A stretch of 40,264 nucleotides of DNA from Burkholderiales bacterium (GTDB taxonomy: Bacteria; Pseudomonadota; Gammaproteobacteria; Burkholderiales; Casimicrobiaceae), in contig JADLBN010000169.1 of assembly GCA_020847675.1 (NCBI GenBank), positions 1-40,264 of the forward strand, written 5' to 3'. Made by a program: the position numbers and the translations under genes. Below, piece by piece: positions 18,197 to 26,456 of the stretch (positions within the stretch are counted from its first letter, which is position 1; every line of letters starts with the position of its first letter). The notes beneath the pieces are model-generated. The model saw nothing but the letters and a program-made list of their open reading frames with translations, did not search any database and had not been told where the DNA came from.

Positions 18197-19159
18197 GTGA
18201 ACCTCGTCGCGATCCTCGTTGCGCTGGGCCTCGAACAGTGGCACGCGCCGCAGTGGCGGATGGCGATCGAGCGGATGTTCGTGCAGCAGGCGCGCCGGCT
18301 CGAGCGCGCCTACAACGGCGGCACCGCGCTCCAGGGCGCGATCGCCGCTGCACTCGCGATCCTGCCGCCCGTGGTGGTGACCGGATCCGCGTGGTGGGCG
18401 CTCGCGACGCTTCATCCGCTCGCCGGGCTCGCCTTCAACGTCGTCGTCCTCTACGCGCTGATGGGCTTCCGCCGGTTCAGCCACGCGGTGTCGGCGATCG
18501 TCGCGGCGTTTCGCGAGAACGACCTCGCCGGCGCGCGGCGCGCGCTGGGCGCGTGGCGCGGGCGGGGCGCTGCGGACCTGGGGTCGGGCGACATCGCGAG
18601 GCTCGCGATCGAGCGCGGGCTCACCGACGCGTATCGGCAGGTGTTCGCGGTGCTGTTCTGGTTCACCGTGCTTCCGGGGCCGGTCGGCGCGGTCTTCTAC
18701 CGCTCTTGCGCGCGGCTCGCGCAGGAGTGGGCGCCGGTCGAGCCTGGCGGCGACGTGGTGCCCCCGGTGCAGGAGCGCGACCGGTTCGGCGTTCCGGTCC
18801 GGCGTCTCCTCGACCTCCTCGACTGGCTGCCCTCGCGCCTGACCGCGACCGCGTTCGCCGCCGTCGGCGATTTCGAGGACGCGATCGCCAGCTGGCGCAC
18901 TCAGGCCGCCGCGTGGGCGCGGGAGGAAGGCGGTCGCGCGATGGGCGTCGTGCTCGCCAGCGGCGCCGGCGCGCTGGGCGTGGTGCTCGGCGGCCCGGTA
19001 GCGACGCACGCGGGCGAGCCGGACTGGCGGCCCGACCTCGGCATCGGCGAGGCCGCGGAGCCCGAAGCGCTGCCTTCCGCGGTGGGGCTCGTCTGGCGCG
19101 CGCTGATCCTGTGGCTGGCGGTGATCCTGCTCGTCACGGTCGCCAACCTGCTTCCCTGA
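18197..19159 (+). CDS. CobD/CbiB-family integral membrane protein
   Basis: 320-residue membrane protein related to CbiB/CobD (adenosylcobinamide-phosphate synthase) and AmpE. Hydrophobic segments lie near residues 45-70 (AIAAALAILPPVVVTGSAWWAL), 75-92, 148-165, 250-270 and 298-318. DFEDAIASWRTQAA resembles the conserved C-terminal part of the family. No other cobalamin gene is in the window, and such stand-alone proteins occur in betaproteobacteria, so a cobalamin role should not be assumed. Start GTG at 18197 is 11 nt after the synthetase stop, suggesting co-transcription. It ends just before a palindrome-repeat cluster and converges on rsgA. Confidence 0.8.
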   Translation: MNLVAILVALGLEQWHAPQWRMAIERMFVQQARRLERAYNGGTALQGAIAAALAILPPVVVTGSAWWALATLHPLAGLAFNVVVLYALMGFRRFSHAVSAIVAAFRENDLAGARRALGAWRGRGAADLGSGDIARLAIERGLTDAYRQVFAVLFWFTVLPGPVGAVFYRSCARLAQEWAPVEPGGDVVPPVQERDRFGVPVRRLLDLLDWLPSRLTATAFAAVGDFEDAIASWRTQAAAWAREEGGRAMGVVLASGAGALGVVLGGPVATHAGEPDWRPDLGIGEAAEPEALPSAVGLVWRALILWLAVILLVTVANLLP

Positions 19160-19164
19160 AGTCC

Positions 19165-19201
19165 GGTGTCAGACACGGTGTCTGACACCGTGTCTGACAC
19201 C
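19165..19201. repeat. Cluster of three palindromic 12/13-mers (GGTGTCWGACACC)
   Basis: Copies at 19165-19176 (A-centred), 19177-19189 (T-centred) and 19190-19201 (T-centred). The cluster almost exactly fills the 47-nt gap between the convergent CobD/CbiB-like and rsgA genes. It is the same unit as at 10712-10768. Here it could act as a two-way transcript end or as an mRNA 3'-end stabiliser; there is no T-tract. Confidence 0.85.
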
Positions 19202-19206
19202 GGCCG

Positions 19207-20103
19207 CTATCGGGAGGGATCGCGCGCGGCTTCCGCCTCGCTGCGCAACGCATGAAGCAGGGCGAGCCGCTGCGGCGCGACACGACCCTCATCGACGGCG
19301 GCAACGACGGCACAACCCGGCTCGCGGTCGTGGCGGCAGTCGCGGAAGCGGCAGTGGCCGAGGAGCGGGCGCATCTCGATGAACGCACCGGCGAGCGCTT
19401 CGGGCTCGGCGTGCGCGAGCCCGAACACCTTCATGCCCGGCGAGTCGACGAGCCACGCCGAGGCATCGGGCGACAATGGGTAGAGCGCGGTCCCGGTCGT
19501 CGTGTGCCGCCCGCTGCCGAGGGCAGGTGACACCTCGCCGGTCCGCGCCTGTGCGTGCGGGACGAGTGCGTTGAGCAAGGTCGACTTGCCCATGCCGGAC
19601 TGGCCGATCAGCACGCTCCGCTGCCCGCGCACGTAACGCTCGAGCGCCTCGACCGAGCGCTTCGCCGCGCACTCGGCGACCGGATAGCCGAACGCGCGGT
19701 ACGGGGCGAGGCGCCTGAGCAGTGCGTCATATCCCGGGAGGTCCGACTTGTTGGCGCAGAGCACGAAGCGGCAGTGCTCGAGTTCGGCCGCGACGATCCA
19801 GCGGTTGAGCAGGTTCTCGTCGATCGCGAGATCCGGCGCGACGACGGCGACGACCTGCGTCACGTTCGCGGCGAGCACCTTCTCGCGGAATGCGTCGGAC
19901 CGGTAGAGGAGCGAAGCGCGCGGCTCGACCGCGACGATCGCGTCGGACCCCGCGGCGTGCTCGAACGAGACGCGATCGCCGCAGGCGACGACCGTGCGAC
20001 GGCCCTTCAGCACGCAATCGACGACCGCGCCGCTGTCGTCGGCGCGCACCGCGTAGTGGCGGCGCCGGGCCGCGACCACGAGGCCGCTGCGGACACGGCT
20101 CAC
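19207..20103 (-). CDS. rsgA: Ribosome small-subunit-dependent GTPase A
   Basis: Circularly permuted GTPase that acts in late 30S assembly. The OB-fold comes first (RSGLVVAARRRHYAVRADDSG), then G4 ANKSDLP, G1 GQSGMGKSTLLNAL, G3 VDSPGMK and the C-terminal zinc knuckle HCRFRDCRHDREPGC. The order G4-G1-G3 is diagnostic. The start is uncertain. I chose GTG at 20103 (preceded by AGGACAG about 9 nt away; 298 residues); GTG 20109 and TTG 20172 are in frame too. An ATG overlapping the upstream dehydratase stop is out of frame (see findings). It is the last gene of an M48 peptidase-dehydratase-rsgA cluster. Confidence 0.92.
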   Translation of the reverse strand: MSRVRSGLVVAARRRHYAVRADDSGAVVDCVLKGRRTVVACGDRVSFEHAAGSDAIVAVEPRASLLYRSDAFREKVLAANVTQVVAVVAPDLAIDENLLNRWIVAAELEHCRFVLCANKSDLPGYDALLRRLAPYRAFGYPVAECAAKRSVEALERYVRGQRSVLIGQSGMGKSTLLNALVPHAQARTGEVSPALGSGRHTTTGTALYPLSPDASAWLVDSPGMKVFGLAHAEPEALAGAFIEMRPLLGHCRFRDCRHDREPGCAVVAAVDEGRVAPQRLALLHALRSEAEAARDPSR

Positions 20104-20221
20104 CGGCACCTGTCCTGCCGGGTCGTGCTCCGCGGAAGGCCCGGCCTCGCGCCTGCGCCTGCCGGCGCGCAAGACGTTCGCGCCCTTGCGCCGCGCCGTG
20201 GCGCCGCGTTGCCGCGCCGAC

Positions 20222-20617
20222 TCATCCGCCGGCGCTTCCCGTGCGCAAAGCGATGATCTCGGTGCGCGCGGCGCACGCGAGGTCGTTGCCCGTGACGCCG
20301 CCGGCGTCGTGCGTCGTCCACACGACGACGCAGCGCCCCCAGCCGATGGCGAGATCGGGGTGGTGATCGACTTCGTTCGCGAGTTCGGAGACCCGGTTCG
20401 CGAACGCCATCGTGCCGCGCCAGTCGGCGAAGCGGTACTCCTTCGCGAGCGCGCGGCGGTCCGCCGTCCAACCGGGCAGCAGCGCGAGCGCGGCGCGGAC
20501 CTCGGTCGAAGGCGCGAGAGGCGCACCCGGCACGACGGCGCGCGCGGCGAGGATGGCGAAGGCGTCGTTCGCCGCGGCCTGCGGTGGCGAACCGGCTCCG
20601 GCGCGCGGTGGCGTCAC
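20222..20617 (-). CDS. 4a-hydroxytetrahydrobiopterin (pterin-4a-carbinolamine) dehydratase
   Basis: 131-residue PCD/DCoH-family protein that dehydrates 4a-hydroxytetrahydropterin, recycling the cofactor of aromatic amino-acid hydroxylases. The family motif is clear: EVDHHPDLAIGWGRCVVVWTTHDAGGVTGND, containing the active-site HHP and TTHD blocks. YRFADWRGTMAFANRVSELANE is the preceding helix. GTG at 20617 overlaps the M48 peptidase stop as GTGA. The first 30 or so residues ([18 protein letters not shown]) are Pro/Ala-rich and beyond the usual fold. No phenylalanine hydroxylase is in the window. Confidence 0.9.
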   Translation of the reverse strand: MTPPRAGAGSPPQAAANDAFAILAARAVVPGAPLAPSTEVRAALALLPGWTADRRALAKEYRFADWRGTMAFANRVSELANEVDHHPDLAIGWGRCVVVWTTHDAGGVTGNDLACAARTEIIALRTGSAGG

Positions 20618-21885
20618 GCGGCGGCCGGCGCGGCGAGGAGCGCCTCGAGCCGGGCGACGCGCAGCGCTGCCGGCGGGTGCGAATCGTAGAACGCCGAGTG
20701 CAGCGGATCCGGCGTGAGCGTCGCCGCGTTGTCCTCGTAGAGCCGGACCAGCGCGGAGACCATCGCGCGGCCGGACGCGTGGCTCGCCGCGAACGCGTCG
20801 GCCTCGTACTCGTGGCGGCGCGAGTACCACGACGAGAGCGGTGCCAGCAGGAAGGTGAACGAGGGCAGCGCAAGGGCGAACAGCACCAGCGCGATGCCGT
20901 CGCGTCCGGGCCGGAAGGCGACGCCAAGGCCTTCCCAGAACCACGGTGACGCCGCGAGCCAGGCGAGCAGCGCGAACACCGCGAGCGACGCCGCCGCCGA
21001 CCAGGCGAGGCGCTTCGCGATGTGCCGAAGCTTGAAGTGCCCGAGTTCGTGGGCGAGGACCGCCTCGGTCTCGTCGAGCGAGAGGCGTTGCGACAGCGTG
21101 TCGAACAGCACGATGCGCTTCGCGCGCCCGAGCCCGGTGAAATACGCGTTGCCGTGGCTCGACCGCTTCGAGCCGTCCATCAGGAACAGGCCCCCGGAAG
21201 TGAACCCGCAGCGGGCGACGAGCGCCTCGATGCGCGTGCGCATCGGGCCCTCGGGCAGCGGGGTGAAGCGGTTGAACAGCGGCGCGATGAACGTCGGCCA
21301 GGCCCAGGCGACCAGGAACTGGAAGCCGGTCCAGACCGCCCACGCGGCGATCCACCAGAGCGCACCGGCGGCGCCCATCAGCGCGACCACCGCGGCGAAG
21401 AGCGGCGCTCCGAGTACCGCCGCGACCAGCGTCCCCTTCGCGAGATCCGCGAGCCAGGTCGCGAGCGAGGTGCGGTTGAAGCCGAAGCGTGCCTCGACGA
21501 CGAAGGTGCGCCACGCGGAGAACGGCAGCGACACCGCGGCGAAGGCGACGACGACGGCGACGCCCAGCGCGAGATCCTGCGCGAGAGGGCCGGCCGGAAT
21601 TCGACCGGTCGCGTCCGCGAAGCGTTCGAGGCCGCCGCCCAGCGTGAGCGCGACGACGACGACGGCGCTCGCGACGGACGCGGCGATCGACAGGCGCGTG
21701 TGGGCGATCGTGTAGTCGGCGGCCCTTCGGTGGGCCTCGACGCCGATGCGGCCGGCGAAGGCCTGGGGCACCGCTTCCCGGTGCGCCCGGACGCACGCGA
21801 CGTGGCGCAGCGCGAGCCAGGTCTCCAGCGCGAGCGCGAGCGCGACCGCGGCGAGGAAGAGGGTCGAGAACGCGGCGGCGGTCAT
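20614..21885 (-). CDS. M48-family (Ste24/CAAX-prenyl-protease-like) membrane metallopeptidase
   Basis: 423-residue zinc endopeptidase of the inner membrane. The zinc motif HELGH is at residues 279-283 with the third ligand region [14 protein letters not shown] about 80 residues later. About six to seven hydrophobic segments (residues 4-26, 64-84, 104-122, 152-172, 175-196, 293-312, 330-350) match the Ste24p layout. An N-terminal CAAX_protease_N-type domain precedes the catalytic region. ATG 21885 is used. It is divergent from orn and heads the cluster with the pterin dehydratase and rsgA, an arrangement I associate with betaproteobacteria. Likely role is membrane-protein quality control. Confidence 0.92.
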   Translation of the reverse strand: MTAAAFSTLFLAAVALALALETWLALRHVACVRAHREAVPQAFAGRIGVEAHRRAADYTIAHTRLSIAASVASAVVVVALTLGGGLERFADATGRIPAGPLAQDLALGVAVVVAFAAVSLPFSAWRTFVVEARFGFNRTSLATWLADLAKGTLVAAVLGAPLFAAVVALMGAAGALWWIAAWAVWTGFQFLVAWAWPTFIAPLFNRFTPLPEGPMRTRIEALVARCGFTSGGLFLMDGSKRSSHGNAYFTGLGRAKRIVLFDTLSQRLSLDETEAVLAHELGHFKLRHIAKRLAWSAAASLAVFALLAWLAASPWFWEGLGVAFRPGRDGIALVLFALALPSFTFLLAPLSSWYSRRHEYEADAFAASHASGRAMVSALVRLYEDNAATLTPDPLHSAFYDSHPPAALRVARLEALLAAPAAA

Positions 21886-21957
21886 CGTGCGCGGGGGCTG
21901 TGCGAAAATGCGCGCTCCATTCTACGACAGCGGTCGCCGTGCCGCCGTTCCCCCTCG

Positions 21958-22530
21958 ATGCCTCCTCTCCCCGTTGCCGCCGCCGACGACCGCCTGATCT
22001 GGATCGACCTCGAGATGACCGGATTGAAGCCCGACAGCGACCGCATCCTCGAAGTCGCGCTGGTGGTGACCGATGCTGCGCTCGAGACGGTGGCGCAGGC
22101 GCCGACCTGGGTCGTCCACCAGAGCGACGAGACGCTCGACGCGATGGACGCCTGGAACCGGGGCACGCACGGGCGCTCGGGACTGATCGACAAGTCGAAG
22201 GCGTCGACGCTCGACGAAGCCGCGGTCGAGGCTGCAGCGCTCGCGTTCCTGCGCGCGCACGTCGCGGCGAAGTCCTCGCCGATGTGCGGCAACTCGATCT
22301 GCCAGGACCGGCGTTTCCTCGCGCGGTGGATGCCTTCGCTCGAGGATCACTTCCACTACCGGAACCTCGACGTGTCGACGTTGAAGGAACTCGCGCGGCG
22401 CTGGGCGCCGGGCGTCGCGAAGGCGTTTTCGAAGGAGTCGAAGCACACGGCGCTCGCCGACGTGCACGAGGCCATCGACGAACTGAAGCACTACCGCGCC
22501 GGGTTCCTGCGGGCGGAGACGGGCGGCTGA
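21958..22530 (+). CDS. orn: Oligoribonuclease
   Basis: 190-residue DEDDh 3'-5' exonuclease that degrades 2-5 nt RNAs and pGpG. Exo [21 protein letters not shown], Exo [19 protein letters not shown] and Exo [21 protein letters not shown] are complete. [17 protein letters not shown] and [16 protein letters not shown] are Orn-specific. ATG 21958 gives an N-terminus slightly longer than the 181-residue E. coli protein. It is divergent from the M48 gene (72-nt gap) and is followed 44 nt later by the Nudix gene. Confidence 0.97.
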   Translation: MPPLPVAAADDRLIWIDLEMTGLKPDSDRILEVALVVTDAALETVAQAPTWVVHQSDETLDAMDAWNRGTHGRSGLIDKSKASTLDEAAVEAAALAFLRAHVAAKSSPMCGNSICQDRRFLARWMPSLEDHFHYRNLDVSTLKELARRWAPGVAKAFSKESKHTALADVHEAIDELKHYRAGFLRAETGG

Positions 22531-22563
22531 CCGGGTTTTCCGGACCGGGGCCAGGCGAACCTC

Positions 22564-22568
22564 GGAGG
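22564..22568 (+). promoter_or_regulatory. Ribosome-binding site pointing at an ATC start codon
   Basis: GGAGG lies 6 nt before the ATC at 22575, ideal spacing. No ATG, GTG or TTG in the right frame is available at or near this position. This site fixes the start of the Nudix gene. Confidence 0.6.
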
Positions 22569-22574
22569 ACGATC

Positions 22575-23144
22575 ATCAACTACTGCAGCGAATGCGGCTC
22601 GTCCCGGATCGAGTGGCGTGTCCCGGAGGGCGACACCGCGCCGCGCGACGTGTGCGCGGCCTGCGGCGCGATCCACTACCGCAATCCCAAGGTCGTCGTC
22701 GGCTGCCTCGCGACGCTCGGAACGGAGGTGCTCCTGTGCCGGCGCGCGATCGAGCCGCGTCGCGACCTGTGGACGCTGCCCGCGGGGTTCATGGAGAACG
22801 GCGAGACGCTGGAGCAGGGCGCCGCGCGCGAGACCCTCGAGGAAGCGAACGCGCGCGTCGAGATGGGTGGGCTCTACACGGTAATCAGCCTGCCGCACAT
22901 CAGCCAGGTCTACGTGATGTTCCTCGCGCGGCTTGCCGACCGCGGCTTCGGGCCGGGGCCGGAGAGCCTCGAGGTGCGCCTCTTCCGCGAAGAGGAAATC
23001 CCCTGGGAGCGCCTCGCGTTCCGGACCATCGCGCGGACGCTGCGCCAGTACTTCCTCGACCGGCGCGACGGGGCCTTCCCGCTTCACGTGTCGGTGCTCG
23101 AGCGGCGCGCGCGCGTGACCCCCGATCTCGCCGGCGCGGCCTGA
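22575..23144 (+). CDS. Nudix hydrolase with N-terminal zinc ribbon
   Basis: 189-residue protein. The zinc ribbon has Cys pairs in NYCSECG and CAACG (residues 2-35). The Nudix box GFMENGETLEQGAARETLEEANA (about residues 74-96) matches Gx5Ex7REUxEExGU except Asn in place of the last Gly. Nudix enzymes hydrolyse nucleoside-diphosphate-linked compounds; the zinc ribbon recalls NudC-like NAD(H) pyrophosphatases, but the protein is shorter. Related proteins start Met then an NYC-like ribbon, so the Met position corresponds to ATC 22575, which has GGAGG 6 nt upstream. The frame is open further upstream but encodes only orn shadow sequence. Substrate unknown. Confidence 0.85.
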   Translation: MNYCSECGSSRIEWRVPEGDTAPRDVCAACGAIHYRNPKVVVGCLATLGTEVLLCRRAIEPRRDLWTLPAGFMENGETLEQGAARETLEEANARVEMGGLYTVISLPHISQVYVMFLARLADRGFGPGPESLEVRLFREEEIPWERLAFRTIARTLRQYFLDRRDGAFPLHVSVLERRARVTPDLAGAA

Positions 23145-23239
23145 GCCCCGTTGCGCGGGCGCGAGGGGCGTCCCGGCATGGACAGGGGTGGCCGCGGGGC
23201 CGCGCGTGCGGCCGGAGCCTGCGGTCTCGGAACCTGCGC

Positions 23240-23245
23240 TAGAAT
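23240..23245 (+). promoter_or_regulatory. Putative -10 box of the TRAP operon
   Basis: TAGAAT in the 223-nt gap after the Nudix gene; predicted leader to the TAXI gene is about 116 nt. The rest of the gap is GC-rich with no ORF I would support and no good -35 hexamer. Confidence 0.35.
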
Positions 23246-23367
23246 CGCCGCGAAGAAACGACAGGCCGCCCCGACCCGGGGGGGCCGCGGCGACCGCGGC
23301 TCCGGCGGGCGAGGGTGTCCGAAACGGGCGCGCATTCGGCGCGGTTCGATTCCTGGAGGTTTCAAGC

Positions 23368-24339
23368 ATGCACGCATGGACTCGCGCGGCGCTCGCCGCC
23401 ATTACCCTCGTCGCCGCGGTTTCGGTTGCCCCCGACGCGGCGGCCCAGAACCGCATCTCGATCACCACCGGCGGCACCGGCGGTGTCTACTACCCGCTCG
23501 GCGGCGGGATGGCGAACATCCTGTCCAAGTACGTCCCCGGCATGACCGCGACCGCGGAAGTCACCGGCGGATCGGTCGACAACCTGAAGCTCATCGCCAG
23601 CGGCAAGGCGGAAGTGGGCTTCTCGATGGTCGACGCGGCCTGGGACGGCTACAAGGGCCACGGCAAGTTCAAGGACGCCCCGGTCGCGGCGCGCACGCTG
23701 ATGGTGCTCTACCCGAACCGGATGCAGGTCGTGACCGTCGAGGGCTCGGGCATCAACAAGCTCTCGGACCTCCGCGGCAAGCGCGTGTCGACCGGCTCGC
23801 CGGGCAGCGGCGTCGAGGTGATGACGCTGCGCGTGCTCGAGGCCATGGGGATCGATCCGAAGAAGGACATTGAACAGGCGCGCCTGGGCGCCGCCGAGAG
23901 CGTCAACGCGCTGAAGGACCGCAAGATCGACGCGTTCTTCTGGGTGGGCGGCGTGCCGACCGCCGCGATCACCGATCTCGCGGCCACGCCGGGGATCAAG
24001 GTCAAGCTGATCGACCACTCGGAGGCGATCGCGGCGATGAACCAGAAGTACGGGCCGCTCTACGTCAAGGGCATCATTCCGGCGGGCTCCTACGCCGGCC
24101 AGGACAAGCCGGTCGAGAACATCGACGTCTGGAACATCCTCGTCGCCGACGACAAGATGAGCAACGACATGGCCTACAAGATCGTCAAGACGCTGATGGA
24201 GAAGAAGCCGGAACTCGTCGCCGTGCACAAGGAGGCGTCCAACATCGACCTCCGCTACCAGGCGGTGGGCTCGCCGCTCCCGTGGCACCCGGGCGCGAAG
24301 AAGTACTTCGAGGAGCAGGGCGTCAAGTTCCCCAACTGA
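23368..24339 (+). CDS. TAXI-family TRAP transporter solute-binding protein
   Basis: 323-residue periplasmic receptor. The signal peptide is MHAWTRAALAAITLVAAVSVAPDAAA with cleavage before QN. The TAXI hallmark ITTGGTGGVYYPLGGGMANIL follows, and GSPGSGVEVMTLRVLEAMG is the typical second ligand loop. ATG 23368 has GGAGGT (23355-23360) 7 nt upstream. The next gene is the matching fused 4TM-12TM permease, 121 nt away across a strong hairpin. TAXI receptors are linked to glutamate/2-oxoglutarate-type or other carboxylate uptake in the few studied cases; the ligand here is not known. Confidence 0.95.
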   Translation: MHAWTRAALAAITLVAAVSVAPDAAAQNRISITTGGTGGVYYPLGGGMANILSKYVPGMTATAEVTGGSVDNLKLIASGKAEVGFSMVDAAWDGYKGHGKFKDAPVAARTLMVLYPNRMQVVTVEGSGINKLSDLRGKRVSTGSPGSGVEVMTLRVLEAMGIDPKKDIEQARLGAAESVNALKDRKIDAFFWVGGVPTAAITDLAATPGIKVKLIDHSEAIAAMNQKYGPLYVKGIIPAGSYAGQDKPVENIDVWNILVADDKMSNDMAYKIVKTLMEKKPELVAVHKEASNIDLRYQAVGSPLPWHPGAKKYFEEQGVKFPN

Positions 24340-24346
24340 CGCCGTT

Positions 24347-24374
24347 CCGGGGCCGGAGCGCCATCCGGCCCCGG
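24347..24374 (+). terminator. Strong intercistronic hairpin between TRAP receptor and permease genes
   Basis: CCGGGGCCGGA (24347-24357) pairs perfectly with TCCGGCCCCGG (24364-24374) around a 6-nt loop, 8 nt after the TAXI stop. There is no T-tract, so it may serve as a partial terminator or as a 3'-end block that protects the abundant receptor mRNA. Confidence 0.5.
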
Positions 24375-24428
24375 CGCGACGGGCCGGCCCGCGGGGCCGC
24401 CCCGGTTTCGCGCCGGCGAACTCGCCGC

Positions 24429-24434
24429 TAGACT
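24429..24434 (+). promoter_or_regulatory. Possible internal -10 box for the TRAP permease
   Basis: TAGACT 27 nt before the permease GTG, with TTTCGC at 24406-24411 as a weak -35 at 17-nt spacing. It would allow permease expression independent of the receptor transcript. Confidence 0.3.
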
Positions 24435-24460
24435 CCAGCCCTCGACGAGGAGGGGCGCGA

Positions 24461-26440
24461 GTGTCCGCCGAACCAGTCCGCAAGGGTGAAAGACCGCCGG
24501 CCGACGAGGCCGTGAGCGAAGAGCGCCTGCGCGCGGCCGAGGCGTTCATCGAGCAGGACGAGGGCGCGACGAGCCGCTTCCGCGGCGCGCTCGCGGTGCT
24601 GGCGACGACGCTGCTCGTCGGCATGAGCCTCTTCCACCTGTACGCGGCGGTCGAGATCGTGCCCGCGCTGGTGCTGCGGCCTGTGCACGTGGGCTTCGTG
24701 CTGGTGCTCGTGTTCCTGCTGTTCCCGATCGCGCCGCGCTACCGCAACCGGCTCATGTGGTGGGACGTGGTCGGCGCGCTCCTCGGGCTCGCCGCCATCG
24801 CCTATCTCCTCGCCGGCGGCGACGACATCTGGGACCGCAACGTCGATCCGAACCGGTCCGACACCTTCTTCGGCGTCGCGTTCGTGATCCTCGTGCTCGA
24901 GGCGTGCCGGCGCACCTCCGGCTGGATCATGACCGGCGTGATCGCCGCGTTCATCGCCTACGCGTTCGCCGGTCCCTGGCTGCCCGGCGAATGGGCGCAC
25001 CGCGGCTACGACTTCGCGAGCCTGTCCGGGTTCCTCTACCAGACGCTCGAAGGCATCTTCGGCACCGCGGTCGACGTGTCGAGTTCGCTCATCATCCTGT
25101 TCACGATCTACGGCGCGTTCCTGCAGCACTCGGGCGCCGGCAGGTTCTTCCTCGACTGGAGCTTCTCGGCGATGGGCGGTAAGCACACGAGCGCGGGGCG
25201 CACCGTCGTGCTCGCGTCGTTCCTGCTGGGCGGGCCGTCCGGCTCGGGCGTCGCCACGACCGTGACGATCGGCTCGGTCGCGTGGCCGATGCTGGCGAAG
25301 GCCGGCTCCGGGAAGGAGGCCGCCGGAGGCCTGCTCGCCGCGGGGGGGCTGGGCGCGATCATCTCGCCGCCGGTGCTCGGCGCCGCGGCGTTCCTGATCG
25401 CCGAGTTCCTGAAGATCGGCTACCTCGACGTGATCCTGATGGCAGTCGTTCCGACGATCCTCTACTACCTGTCGCTGCTGGTGATGGTCGAGATCGACGT
25501 GCGCCGCTTCGGCATGTCGCAGGGCACCGCCGCGAAGGTCGAATCGCTGTGGCGGCTCACGAGGCGCTACGGTTTCCACTTCATCTCGCTGATCGCGATC
25601 GTCGTGTTCCTCGTCATGGGCTTCTCGCCCATCCTGTCGGTGTTCTGGGCGACCGTCGTCACCTTCGCGGTGAGCTTCCTCGACCGCGAGCACGCGCTCT
25701 TCCCGCGGCGCCTCGTCAAGGCGCTGCGCGACGGCTCATCGCAGGTGCTGAACGTGGCCGCGGTGTGCGCGGCGGCCGGCATCATCGTCGGGGTCGTCGC
25801 CAAGACCGGGCTCGGTCTCAAGTTCTCGGCGATCGTCATCAGCTATGCCGGCGGCAGCCTGGTGCTGACCGCGATCTACACCGCGCTGATCGTCTGGATC
25901 GTCGGTCTCGCGGTGCCGGTGACGGCGAGCTACATCATCTGCGCCGTGATCGCCGCGCCTGCGCTCATGAAGCTCGGCGTGCCCGACTACGCGGCGCACA
26001 TGTTCATCTTCTACTACGCGGTGCTCTCCGAGGTGTCGCCGCCCACCGCGCTCTCGCCGTTCGCGGCGGCCGCGATCACCGGCGGCGACCCTTACAAGAC
26101 GACGCTGCAGTCGTGGAAGTACACGCTCCCCGCGTTCGTCGTGCCTTTCGTGTTCGTGCTGTCGTCCGAGGGCGTCGGCCTGCTGCTGAAGACCCCGCCG
26201 CAGGGAAGCTGGCTCGGTGTCGCGTGGATCGCGGTCACCGCGATGATCGGGATCGTCACGCTCGCCTGCGGCGTGCAGGGCTGGCTCGCCGGGCGGCTCT
26301 CGATCCTCGAACGCGTCGTGCTGATCGTCTCGGGTCTCGCACTCGTCTACCCGGCGTCGTCGAGCGACGTCGCGGGACTCGTCGGCGTCGCCGCGGTCGT
26401 CGTCGCGCGCAAGTGGCTCATCCGTCCGAAACCGGCCTGA
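24461..26440 (+). CDS. TRAP transporter fused permease (4TM-12TM, DctQM type)
   Basis: 659-residue sodium- or proton-driven permease in which the small and large TRAP subunits are fused, as is usual with TAXI receptors. The N-terminal part (residues 45-165) carries about four to five helices. The DctM part shows FLLGGPSGSGVATTVTIGSVAWPML, GGLGAIISPPVLGAAAFLIAEFL and SEVSPPTALSPFAAAAITGGDP, the duplicated motifs of the large subunit. GTG 24461 is preceded by GAGGAGG with normal spacing. The DUF962 gene starts 17 nt after its stop. Function at family level is secure; substrate unknown. Confidence 0.95.
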   Translation: MSAEPVRKGERPPADEAVSEERLRAAEAFIEQDEGATSRFRGALAVLATTLLVGMSLFHLYAAVEIVPALVLRPVHVGFVLVLVFLLFPIAPRYRNRLMWWDVVGALLGLAAIAYLLAGGDDIWDRNVDPNRSDTFFGVAFVILVLEACRRTSGWIMTGVIAAFIAYAFAGPWLPGEWAHRGYDFASLSGFLYQTLEGIFGTAVDVSSSLIILFTIYGAFLQHSGAGRFFLDWSFSAMGGKHTSAGRTVVLASFLLGGPSGSGVATTVTIGSVAWPMLAKAGSGKEAAGGLLAAGGLGAIISPPVLGAAAFLIAEFLKIGYLDVILMAVVPTILYYLSLLVMVEIDVRRFGMSQGTAAKVESLWRLTRRYGFHFISLIAIVVFLVMGFSPILSVFWATVVTFAVSFLDREHALFPRRLVKALRDGSSQVLNVAAVCAAAGIIVGVVAKTGLGLKFSAIVISYAGGSLVLTAIYTALIVWIVGLAVPVTASYIICAVIAAPALMKLGVPDYAAHMFIFYYAVLSEVSPPTALSPFAAAAITGGDPYKTTLQSWKYTLPAFVVPFVFVLSSEGVGLLLKTPPQGSWLGVAWIAVTAMIGIVTLACGVQGWLAGRLSILERVVLIVSGLALVYPASSSDVAGLVGVAAVVVARKWLIRPKPA

Positions 26441-26456
26441 GCGTTCGGGCAGGCGC

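Noticed and set aside
18197..19159. Cobalamin biosynthesis locus
   Set aside because: Only one CobD/CbiB-like gene is present; no other cob/cbi gene and no recognisable cobalamin riboswitch is seen upstream.
20222..22579. A 785-codon minus-strand frame ending in the pterin dehydratase
   Set aside because: It runs over orn (antisense) and the M48 gene; only the terminal 131 codons have family motifs.
24375..24428. Further GC-rich inverted repeats downstream of the TRAP receptor hairpin
   Set aside because: Short GC palindromes are expected by chance at this composition; only the 11-bp perfect stem at 24347-24374 stands out.
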